A stretch of DNA of 24,226 nucleotides from Mesostigma viride. Taxonomy: Eukaryota; Streptophyta; Mesostigmatophyceae; Mesostigmatales; Mesostigmataceae. Location of the stretch: positions 1 to 24,226 of the forward strand of contig RPFO01002297.1 in assembly GCA_009746045.1 (NCBI GenBank), in the 5' to 3' direction. Shown piece by piece: positions 6,742 through 13,862 of this stretch (the stretch's first letter is position 1; each line of letters begins with the position of its first letter). The translations under genes and the position numbers were made by a program. The notes under the pieces are model-generated. The model searched no databases, was not told where the DNA came from, and was given only the letters and a program-made list of their open reading frames with translations.

Positions 6742-8073
6742 TCACTCCACCGGCCCTTCCACGAAATGGGGGATCAGGTCCGTGAATACCAAGTACGTTC
6801 GCATGCTCAAGAGAGGGTAACCGGCATCATCTTGATCACAAAACAACAGACTGTCCAGGGCGCACGAGAAGGCCCTCGCGTACTCCTCCTTCTGCCGCAG
6901 GAACGGCACCGCCCGCAGCACCTCGTATGCCCGCTCGCCGAGGTCCCCGGTCTCGCGGTACAGCTCCAGGGCCTGGGCGAGCACCAGGTGCAGGCGGTCG
7001 CCGCGGTCCACCGGGAGGGAGCGCCCCTCGCGCGTCTTCCTCTTCTTCGAGCCCCCCTTCGAGCCCCCCGGGCCGGGCGACGCCAGATCCACCTCAGCCA
7101 TCCGGTTGGTGATGTCCCCGAACGGCTCGCGCCGGGCCGGGGGCTTGGGCGGGGGGTTCACCTCCACCTTGTACTCGCTCTTGCGGACGAGGTCCAGGGG
7201 CAGCAGGCCCCAGGAGGGCAGGGGGTGGGGGGGGCAAAAGTCCGGCTCGCTGAGGGCGGCCAGCAGCTTGACGGTGAGGCCGTACTTCTCCAGCACCTCG
7301 TCGGCGGGCTTGGCCAGTCGCTTGACGGTCGCCTCGTCGCCCGCCCACAGCGCCGTGTGATACTGCGCCCACACGTGCTCGTACCTCTCCTTGTCGAACC
7401 GCAGCTGGACCACGCGCCGGCGGACGTCCCGGTAGAGCACGTTCTCCTCCACGTCCACCCCCATCCGGATGGCGCCGGTCGTGTGGATGTCCTCCGCGCG
7501 CAGGGAGCCCTCCAGCCCCGCCATGCGCAGGAGGGCGTTGCCGACGTACACGCGCTTGCCTACCAGGTTCTTGTGGCACGCGAGCCCCTTGGCGAGCACG
7601 GCGATCCCGTCCGCGGACACGAACAGCGCGCCCCTCTCGGTGACGCGGTGGTGCTCGCACCCCTCCAGCAGCTCCTGCAGCAGGTCGGGCGGCGTCTTCA
7701 CGTCCCAGGTCTCCTTGAAGGCCCTGCACATGTCCTTGACGCTGTAGAGCTTGACCTGGTCGCACCCCTCGGCGAGCGCGACGTGCACGAAGAAGCGCAT
7801 CGGTCCCAGGGGGACGCGGAAGACATCTCGGAGGACCGCGTCGTCCACCCACGCGTCCTCGGGGTCCGGCAGCGGCGGTTGCCTCCCGTGGAGGGGCTTG
7901 GTCCCCCGCTTCCCCGGGCCGTCCTCCAGGTCGAGGTCCAGCCCCACGCCTCCGAAGTCGCCGTCGGACGCGTCGTCCTCGAACAGCAGCTCCGACACGC
8001 ACGAGGGGTCCACCCCGGTCACCTTCTTCTGGCCGATGCGGTTGTCGTGGATGGCAGGGAAGAGAACCTCCAT
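6742..8073 (-). CDS. Hypothetical 443-residue protein next to the terminal repeats
   Basis: I do not recognise this protein. The ATG at 8073 is preferred; the frame extends 14 codons upstream without another ATG. It begins MEVLFPAIHDNRIGQ, passes through an acidic segment (about 35-60, LLFEDDASDGDFGG), and then a region of about 90-250 that looks globular (DMCRAFKETWDVKTPPDLL, GALFVSADGIAVLAKGLA, VGKRVYVGNALLRMAG). The SADGIAVLAKG and KDMCRAF elements loosely recall antirepressor or Bro-like domains, but I would not assign it. A basic low-complexity linker (GGSKGGSKKRKTREGR) precedes a helical C-terminus with Tyr/Leu-rich repeats. It is the last gene before the 79-bp array and is transcribed away from it. 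The long antisense frame across it is a GC effect. Confidence 0.8.
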   Translation of the reverse strand: MEVLFPAIHDNRIGQKKVTGVDPSCVSELLFEDDASDGDFGGVGLDLDLEDGPGKRGTKPLHGRQPPLPDPEDAWVDDAVLRDVFRVPLGPMRFFVHVALAEGCDQVKLYSVKDMCRAFKETWDVKTPPDLLQELLEGCEHHRVTERGALFVSADGIAVLAKGLACHKNLVGKRVYVGNALLRMAGLEGSLRAEDIHTTGAIRMGVDVEENVLYRDVRRRVVQLRFDKERYEHVWAQYHTALWAGDEATVKRLAKPADEVLEKYGLTVKLLAALSEPDFCPPHPLPSWGLLPLDLVRKSEYKVEVNPPPKPPARREPFGDITNRMAEVDLASPGPGGSKGGSKKRKTREGRSLPVDRGDRLHLVLAQALELYRETGDLGERAYEVLRAVPFLRQKEEYARAFSCALDSLLFCDQDDAGYPLLSMRTYLVFTDLIPHFVEGPVE

Positions 8074-8114
8074 TGTCGAGAGTGGGGAGACTTCACAGAG
8101 GTGAGCAATTTCCA

Positions 8115-8516
8115 ACCAGTGGGGTGACTCAATACAGGCGTGAGAGTTCGACGCAGCCAGCGGATAACACGCCCAAGGTGTGGATCATCCAGCAAGGTGT
8201 GAACAGCTCAATAGAGGTGAGAGAACTCGTCGCAGCCGGCGGATAACGCGCCCAGGGTGTGGATCATCCAGCAAGGTGTGAACAGCTCAATAGAGGTGAG
8301 AGAACTCGTCGCAGCCGGCGGAGAACGCGCCCAAGGTGTGAATATTCCAACAAGGTGTGAACAGCTCAATAGAGGTGAGAGAATTCGACGCAGCCGGCGG
8401 AGAACGCGCACAAGGTGTGAATATTCCAACAAGGTGTGAACAGCTCAATAGAGGTGAGAGAATTCGACGCAGCCGGCGGAGAACGCGCACAAGGTGTGAA
8501 TATTCCAACAAGGGTG
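8115..8516. repeat. 79-bp tandem repeat array, about five copies (left of the palindrome)
   Basis: The phrase AAGGTGTGAACAGCTC recurs at 8194, 8273, 8352 and 8431, exactly 79 bases apart, with degraded copies at both ends (around 8115 and 8510). Each unit contains CAATAGAGGTGAGAGAA, then TCGACGCAGCCGGCGG and AGAACGCGC, then a second GGTGTG. Copies become more alike toward the palindrome. No protein is supported: open frames through the array exist only because the repeat lacks stops. Confidence 0.92.
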
Positions 8517-9039
8517 TGACAATTTCATCCAAGCTGAAAAAATGAATCCAACATCAAGGAAGTGCAAGCCAGCCACAAGAGGGTGAAAAAAGCATGAAAA
8601 CTCGGCAACGCCGGCGCGAATGCGGATTATTTCCAGAAAACTTCAGAGGCCATGCACAAGGATGAAAGCCATGGGAGAGCAAACCAAACCACAACACACA
8701 CCACAGAGGTGAAAGGGCAATGGAAGCTCACAAGAGCCAGGCAGCAAGGGGGGAGGATGGTGGGTGCAGAGAGGGGATGGTGGAGAGAGGGGCACTTGGA
8801 TATAAAGTCGCCCTTTTTCGTTATCCGCCGTTTCGCGCTGGCAGCCGGCGGGAAACTCAAATTTTCAGGACATTCGCGTCAGCGGCGGAGCGCCACCGGT
8901 TACGCCGAGCTACCCAAAAAATCGTGGCCACGCGGCGGCCTTCGCGAAACCCCCGTGGCACTGACGGAATCTGGCGCGGTTCTGACGGGAACGGGGCGGG
9001 GATCTGACGGGACCGGCGGGGAACGGCGCCCTGAGCAGT
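8517..9039. other. Gene-free spacer between left array and inverted repeat
   Basis: These 523 bases hold no convincing gene. The top strand is purine-rich from 8520 to 8790 (for example AGGGGGGAGGATGGTGG-like stretches around 8750). A TATA-like GGATATAAAG lies near 8797. The right half becomes GC-rich and contains several GACGGGAnC-like short repeats (about 8960-9020). Open frames up to 136 codons occur but overlap each other in two frames and resemble no protein. Confidence 0.6.
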
Positions 9040-9860
9040 TGCAGCGGAATCCGCAGGAGTAGGGACGAATCCGCCGGGTGCCGCGGGGTAACTTGCGAAA
9101 AGTGAGATCCTAACCGGCTGGGTAACCGAAAGTAACGGCGGACGGACGAGTGCGAACCAGTGGGCCCGGGGGAAACTCGGGAGGGGCCAATGGGAAGTGC
9201 CGGTTTCTAGCCGGATTCCTGGCGGTTAGGAGATGCATCTTGGCTTCCCTGATCCCGGGACTCGGCCGAAAAAAAGTTTGGAAATGGGGAACGAAATACG
9301 CAATTCGCGTATTCGGCGAATTACACTACAACATTAGGTTCTATTTATAGCCCGCCCGTGCACTGGGTAGTTTAACGCTAGTACACTACAAGATTTACTG
9401 GGGTACTTCAAGTACCACACGCGGCGGTATACTTATCCTTAACTTATTTACTCCTAAGTAAAGGATAAGTATACCGCCGCGTGTGGTACTTGAAGTACCC
9501 CAGTAAATCTTGTATGTACTAGCGTTAAACTACCCAGTGCACGGGTGGGCTATAAATAGAACCTAATGTTGTAGTGTAATTCGCCGAATACGCGAATTGC
9601 GTATTTCGTTCCCCATTTCCAAACTTTTTTTCGGCCGAGTCCCGGGATCAGGGAAGCCAAGATGCATCTCCTAACCGCCAGGAATCCGGCTAGAAACCGG
9701 CACTTCCCATTGGCCCCTCCCGAGTTTCCCCCGGGCCCACTGGTTCGCACTCGTCCGTCCGCCGTTACTTTCGGTTACCCAGCCGGTTAGGATCTCACTT
9801 TTCGCAAGTTACCCCGCGGCACCCGGCGGATTCGTGCCTACTGCCACGGATTCCGCTGCA
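9040..9860. repeat. Long inverted repeat (two arms of about 400 bp), candidate telomere junction
   Basis: Bases 9040-9440 are the reverse complement of 9461-9860 with only scattered differences. Bases 9387-9440 pair perfectly with 9461-9514. One extra C in the left arm (about 9386) shifts the register by one. There is a single mismatch near 9356/9544, and differences cluster at the outer ends before homology is lost. The whole can fold as one long hairpin or cruciform. Each arm contains a TATA-like CTATTTATAG block (9341-9350 and 9550-9559). Long inverted repeats of this kind occur where two copies of a terminal inverted repeat meet, as in viruses with hairpin-closed linear genomes. An internal palindrome in a circular genome is the alternative. 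Confidence 0.95.
9441..9460. other. Imperfect hairpin apex of the inverted repeat
   Basis: After the stem ends at 9440/9461 there is an A/A mismatch (9441 and 9460). Five more pairs follow (ACTTA at 9442-9446 with TAAGT at 9455-9459) and then an eight-base unpaired loop TTTACTCC (9447-9454). The apex is AT-rich. An incompletely paired AT-rich tip is what hairpin telomeres of poxviruses and African swine fever virus show; here it is seen directly, and its role is inferred. Confidence 0.75.
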
Positions 9861-10107
9861 CTCCCGCTAACTTCTAGTAACCGCCCACGGAACTGGAGCG
9901 GAACCCGCCCGCTGCCAAGTGGTAACTCCCGGGGCGCGGCAGGGAACCAAAGATACGCCGCTGCCACGACGAAACCGACACGACACGCGGCAGACGCGCG
10001 TATATATTTCGTCAGCGCGGCATGAAATGGGGCAGACAGCAGGCAAACAACACACACAACAACACAACCCATTTTCTCCCTTTGGCTCTGGATTTGCAGG
10101 TGAGCAT
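9861..10107. other. Gene-free spacer right of the inverted repeat
   Basis: No gene is supported in these 247 bases. The stretch starts GC-rich, has a TATATAT-like block near 9999-10007 and a run of CACACAACAACACAAC-like sequence near 10050. The TATA block lies about 550 bases from the palindrome centre. The left spacer has its own TATA-like block near 8797, about 650 bases from the centre, so the two flanks are roughly mirrored. Confidence 0.55.
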
Positions 10108-10860
10108 GGCCCTTTTTCGACGTTTTCGGCCGCAAACGTCGAATTAGGCAGTGGGGTGGGGGGGTTTCGGCTGTCTTTGTCCTGTTTGTGAACCCCTTTT
10201 TCGCGTTTCCTGCCGCGCTCGTCGAATGGCCCCACCTTTTGAATTGCACCCCTGCCCTTGTCCTGCCCAGCAGTTCTGTTGCCTATTGACCACCCTTTGG
10301 CATGGCTCATCATCTGATGCACTTATTTCCATGCCCTTGCCATGTTTCATGCTTTCTGTCGAGTTTTACGCCGCGAAAGTCGAATGGCCCCACCTTTTGA
10401 ATTGTTCACCTGCCCTGGTCCTGTCCAGCAGTACTGTTGCCTATTGACCACCCTTTGGCATGCCTCATCATCTGATGCACTTATTTCCATCCCCTTGCCC
10501 TGGTTGTGCGTTCCTTTTCGCGTTTTCAGCCGCTATCGTCGAATGGGCCCCCCCTTGTGAAGTTTTCACCTGCACTGGCCCTGTCCAGCAATCCTGTTGC
10601 CTGTTGCCCACCCTTTGGCATGCCTCATCCCATAATGAAATTTTTTTGAAGCCCCCCATTGTGTGCATGCATTTTTTCCGTTTTATGCCGCCCTCGTCGA
10701 GGTATTCTGCTTGGTGAAGTTTTCACATGCCCTGGTTCTGTCCAGCAACTCTGTTGGCTCTCTGCCCACACTCTGGCGTGTTTTATCCCCTACGTGTTTC
10801 GCCTTTGAGGACTCTTGTGGTATTTGCCGCGTCGTTCTATTGCTCGTGATTTGGAATGCA
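10108..10860. repeat. Degenerate tandem repeat array of about 158-bp period (right of the palindrome)
   Basis: The core GTCGA(A) recurs at 10138, 10221, 10379, 10538 and 10696, so the last four are 158-159 bases apart and the first pair 83. Each core is preceded by a TTCGCGTTTTCnGCCG-like sequence. Most are followed by CCACCTTTTGAATTG-like and then CCTGTCCAGCA-like and CACCCTTTGGCATG-like sequences. Copies degrade away from the palindrome. The unit is homologous to the left 79-bp unit in inverted orientation. Short open frames here recur only because the repeat does. Confidence 0.85.
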
Positions 10861-10935
10861 TTCATTCATGTTTATTAAAATGTACACCACCAAAAACTGT
10901 CGCTGTCTGCCCACACAACCTGAAACAGGTACCGG

Positions 10936-12117
10936 ATGGCCGCGACTCAGGCACCGACCGTCAACGTGCTCTTCGCGTTCAAGCGGGAGACAGACAAGTT
11001 CTGGATCTACACGCTGCGGCCGCCCCCAGGTCTGAATGCGGACCCCGACACCGAGATTCGCGTGAGGAAGACGGACACGATGGTCCACGGCCCCGATCTC
11101 ACCAAGGCCGGGTCGAACGGGACGAAGCGCTTTGATCACTTTTTGAGGGGGGCTAACGCCGACGTTAGCCCTAAGAATGCCGTGGACAAGGTTATGACGG
11201 GGTTGAACGATGACCGCGGCACTTGGATCCACGCGGACCTGGTGGACAAGGTGATGGATTGGTCCACGAAACCTCCCAACAAGCAAAATGAGCTGCGTGT
11301 GCAGGGGCGTCTCGCAAGTCGCATGAATGGCGCTCGGTGCGAGGTGGAGTGCCCCGCCGGGTTCGTGGACATCGTGACGGACGACCCCCCTCTCATCGTG
11401 GAGGTGAAGGAGCTGAAGAGGTGGAAAGAGGGCGTCGGGCAGCTTCACGCGTACGGTCAGTTCTTTCCGAACCACCAGCGCCGCCTTCACCTGTTCCGAA
11501 CTTCAAAGCAGAACACCGACGTGCTCGGGTTGATTGAGACTACCTGCGCGGCCAACGGCATCGAGGTGCATATCGACGAGGACTTCTACAACGAAGACGC
11601 ATCCAGGAGCCCGTCCCCGGACCCTGCTCGCAGCGAGGACGTCGCCCCCCCAGTAGCCCCCGCCGCGAGGGCTCCGGAGGCCGAGTCAATGGCTTCCAAG
11701 AGGGAGATGAAGGCAGCGGAGTTGGAGAATCTCAGGCTGGACGTGGAGAGGGAGGAGTTGGAGGCAAAGAGGAGGAGGCTGAGGATGGACGCTTACCTGA
11801 ACGAGTTGGACTTCGAGCTGAAGGCCGTGAACCGGCTGACTGATCTGACGGAAGCGGTTGCGCACAACCACGAGATTCTCGGGAGTGACGGGAACGACCA
11901 CGAGTCCATCCAGGCCCTGCGGGAGATGAGGAGGGCCTTGATTCCTGGGAAGCGTCACTACGCGCCCCCCACTCGCGTGATGATCAACGTCGAGATGGTT
12001 GCGAGAGAGATGGGCTACGACCTGAGCGCCGACGAGGTCGCGTCCATCGACATGGAAGAGAGGTGGAGGGAGAGGTTCCCCGGAGGGGCGGTAACCCACC
12101 ACGTTATGCAGGGGTAG
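10936..12117 (+). CDS. KilA-N-like plus PD-(D/E)XK nuclease-like protein, copy 1
   Basis: This 393-residue protein appears to have three parts. Residues of about 40-115 end in GTWIHADLVDKVMDW, matching the end of KilA-N DNA-binding domains (T-W-[IV]-H-x2-L). Residues of about 140-185 read GFVDIVTDDPPLIVEVKEL then GQLHAYGQFFP, giving D145, E156, K158 and a downstream Q169. That is the arrangement of a PD-(D/E)XK nuclease core with the recB-like Gln. The C-terminal third is a charged coiled coil (ELENLRLDVEREELEAKRRR) after a Pro/Ala linker, perhaps for oligomerisation. If active it would cleave or process DNA. A paralogue at 21721-22404 has Gln in place of the catalytic Glu. It is the first gene right of the terminal-type repeats. 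Family assignment is by motif only. Confidence 0.78.
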   Translation: MAATQAPTVNVLFAFKRETDKFWIYTLRPPPGLNADPDTEIRVRKTDTMVHGPDLTKAGSNGTKRFDHFLRGANADVSPKNAVDKVMTGLNDDRGTWIHADLVDKVMDWSTKPPNKQNELRVQGRLASRMNGARCEVECPAGFVDIVTDDPPLIVEVKELKRWKEGVGQLHAYGQFFPNHQRRLHLFRTSKQNTDVLGLIETTCAANGIEVHIDEDFYNEDASRSPSPDPARSEDVAPPVAPAARAPEAESMASKREMKAAELENLRLDVEREELEAKRRRLRMDAYLNELDFELKAVNRLTDLTEAVAHNHEILGSDGNDHESIQALREMRRALIPGKRHYAPPTRVMINVEMVAREMGYDLSADEVASIDMEERWRERFPGGAVTHHVMQG

Positions 12118-12408
12118 GCAGAGTGAGGGTTTGATGACGAGACGGGAATGCGCCCCGTCCAGAGCAGGAGGGCGTAGACAGCCGTTATATTTTGTGGCTT
12201 GTTCATAATCTTGTGGCGTGTATTTAATTATTGATTGGAATGTAATGTCAATAAGCACACATTGGTCTGCGCCCCCTCCTCGTAAACGCCTTATTGGGAG
12301 CGTACCACCCATTAGAATCTTGCTAGTCGTCGAGGACAGTCATCCCGAGTGTCCACGGTGCGCCCCGTCACAGCCAATTTTGCCAGAGTAAGGTGAGCAC
12401 CGTCCACC
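12118..12408. promoter_or_regulatory. Intergenic region with the duplicated Bro-N leader
   Basis: This 291-base gap starts GC-rich and has an AT-rich centre (about 12190-12260). Its last 100 bases or so resemble those before the first Bro-N gene. No gene is evident. It probably holds the 3' end of the nuclease-like gene and the promoter of the second Bro-N gene. Confidence 0.45.
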
Positions 12409-13287
12409 ATGTCCCAGGTGATCCGCTACCTGACCCCCGCAGACGGGGCTGAGGAGGACCCGCATTTCAGCGGCAAGATCCGCGTGACGGACAACGGCAT
12501 GATGTCCATATTGGATACGATGAGTGCTTTGGGGCTGACCAACCCGACAATGTATTGGAAGCGCCTCCGCGAGGCCAACCCAGAGGTTCTAACTGGGAGT
12601 TACAACTTCAAATTTCCAGGTCCCGGGCAGCGAGACACCCCCGTGACCGACCGCCAGGGGATGGCCAAGATCATAATGCTGCTCCCCGGCAAGATCGCGG
12701 CCAAGTTCCGAGACAAGGTGTCCGTGCTGCTGGAGCGCTACCTGAACGCAGACCGCTCCCTGGCCGAGGACATTCTGAGGAGGGCCGACGAGCGCGAAGG
12801 GGTGGCCGCCATAGCCAACGTGCAGGACCATCCGCGCGTCCAGTCGAGCGCCTCCACCAAGGAGCTGAACGCCGCCATCAAAGCCTTCACGGACCAGCAC
12901 AAGGGGTGCGGGATCATGTACCCCGTCGTGCACGACACCAACAACCTGGCGGTCACGGGCAGGACCGCGGCCCAGTTGAAAGCCTCCATCGGGGCCGCCG
13001 GCTCCTCTCGCGACCTGAACACGCGGCGTCAGAGTCTCGCCATGGCCTTTATGCAGCTCACGGAGGCGGAGATGATCAAGGAGACGGGGTTGGACCCCAT
13101 CCAGGTGGCCAAGAGGACCAGGGAGCTCATGGAGCCAGGATTCCGCGCCACGGGCTTGCACGACCAGCAGCCGGAAAAGAAGTACATCTTAGAGAACCGC
13201 GGGGCCATGCGGCTCAACCAGAAGCTGACGAGGGAGGGCCAGCTCCCAAGTCACCCCCAGGCCGCCGCCCTGCCATCCGTTGTGTAA
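12409..13287 (+). CDS. Bro-N/MSV199-type DNA-binding protein, copy 2
   Basis: This is a 292-residue paralogue of the protein at 2313-3161, with the same architecture: SQVIRYLTPADGAEEDP at the start, a variable Bro-N-like segment (MMSILDTMSALGL, SYNFKFPGPGQR), then the conserved TPVTDRQGMAKIIMLLPGK and AAKFRDKV blocks, LLERYLNADRSLAEDILRRA, and a downstream TNNLAVTGRTAAQLK. The C-terminus is longer and Gln/Ala-rich. Bases 12418-12491 match 2322-2395 with one difference, including third codon positions, whereas the following 120 bases differ greatly. That mosaic suggests gene conversion or recent duplication plus selection on the DNA-contact region. Probable nuclear or factory DNA-binding regulator; target unknown. 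Confidence 0.8.
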   Translation: MSQVIRYLTPADGAEEDPHFSGKIRVTDNGMMSILDTMSALGLTNPTMYWKRLREANPEVLTGSYNFKFPGPGQRDTPVTDRQGMAKIIMLLPGKIAAKFRDKVSVLLERYLNADRSLAEDILRRADEREGVAAIANVQDHPRVQSSASTKELNAAIKAFTDQHKGCGIMYPVVHDTNNLAVTGRTAAQLKASIGAAGSSRDLNTRRQSLAMAFMQLTEAEMIKETGLDPIQVAKRTRELMEPGFRATGLHDQQPEKKYILENRGAMRLNQKLTREGQLPSHPQAAALPSVV

Positions 13288-13304
13288 AATAACACTTGAT
13301 GATG

Positions 13305-13310
13305 AATAAA
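13305..13310 (+). terminator. AATAAA polyadenylation-like signal after Bro-N copy 2
   Basis: AATAAA begins 18 bases after the stop at 13287, followed by a T-rich stretch, in the short gap before a convergent gene. The position fits mRNA 3'-end formation in a eukaryotic virus. Confidence 0.45.
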
Positions 13311-13335
13311 ACGTTTTTAACGACAAACAATGAGA

Positions 13336-13839
13336 TCACATTCCACCAGGTAGGACCTGCTTGCCCTCCAGGGCCGTCACGTGGGCACGCAGCACGCGCA
13401 ACTCGTCCCTCAGGTCCTGCGTGCACGCGCGGACGAAGTTGAAGTCGGACGCGGAGTAGGGGATCACCCAGCTCTCGCTGTCGACCCGCCCCTTCACGAA
13501 CTTGTGCCCGTCCGCCTTGTCGCTCTCGAACTCCTTGGCCACGCGCGCCACGAACCGGAAGCAGCACTCGCCCGTCATGAACACGTCCTCCGGTTTGAAC
13601 CCCCTCCACCCCGACGCCGGCAGCGGCCTCGTCCCGTCCTTGTGGCGGTAGTCCGTACCGTACTCGAACGACTCCCGCAGCGTGTCCAGCACCCACTCGG
13701 GGTTGGGGTACACCCCCACCTTGAGGGTGTAGGAGAACTCCTCCACCGACCTGAGCGCCCACGGGCACAGGCGGTTGTGCCCGTGCTCGTCCAGCAGCTT
13801 CCACACGGCGGCGGTGTCCATGATACCATCACCGCACAT
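13336..13839 (-). CDS. Hypothetical protein, possibly antirepressor-like
   Basis: This is a 167-residue protein from the ATG at 13839 (a second ATG six codons in, at 13821, is also possible). The pattern VYPNPEWVLDTLRESFEYGTD followed by GFKPEDVFMTGECCFRFVAR loosely resembles the N-terminal domain of phage AntA/MSV199-type proteins, in which a W.. ...F..G.DF segment precedes a helix near a [YF].[LM]T block. I treat that as a weak hint. The C-terminal 30 residues form a helical, possibly coiled-coil tail (DLRDELRVLRAHVTALEGK). It is the last gene of a leftward cluster, 23 bases after the lectin-like gene. Confidence 0.65.
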   Translation of the reverse strand: MCGDGIMDTAAVWKLLDEHGHNRLCPWALRSVEEFSYTLKVGVYPNPEWVLDTLRESFEYGTDYRHKDGTRPLPASGWRGFKPEDVFMTGECCFRFVARVAKEFESDKADGHKFVKGRVDSESWVIPYSASDFNFVRACTQDLRDELRVLRAHVTALEGKQVLPGGM

Positions 13840-13862
13840 TATCGAACGCCGGAGAACGCGCG

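Noticed and set aside
6766-8127. 453-codon plus-strand frame opposite the 6742-8073 gene
   Set aside because: His/Pro/Arg/Val-rich low-complexity product typical of antisense GC-rich frames; the minus-strand protein has normal composition and an ATG.
8115-8516. CRISPR-like array
   Set aside because: The whole 79-bp unit is conserved, so there are no unique spacers, no short palindromic repeat and no cas genes.
8208-8545. Several overlapping frames of 60-80 codons in the left array
   Set aside because: They arise because the 79-bp unit lacks stops on both strands; predicted products are simply repeated units.
8517-9062. Frames of 95 and 136 codons left of the inverted repeat
   Set aside because: They overlap in different frames, have no promoter or family resemblance, and run into the inverted repeat.
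9150-9750. Two identical 66-codon open frames, 9150-9350 (+) and 9550-9750 (-)
   Set aside because: They are mirror copies created by the inverted repeat. The protein resembles nothing, and each is oriented toward the apex. Identity reflects the DNA repeat rather than protein conservation.
10144-10878. Frames of 60-98 codons in the right array and spacer
   Set aside because: Their products repeat with the 158-bp DNA period and occur on both strands with no start context.
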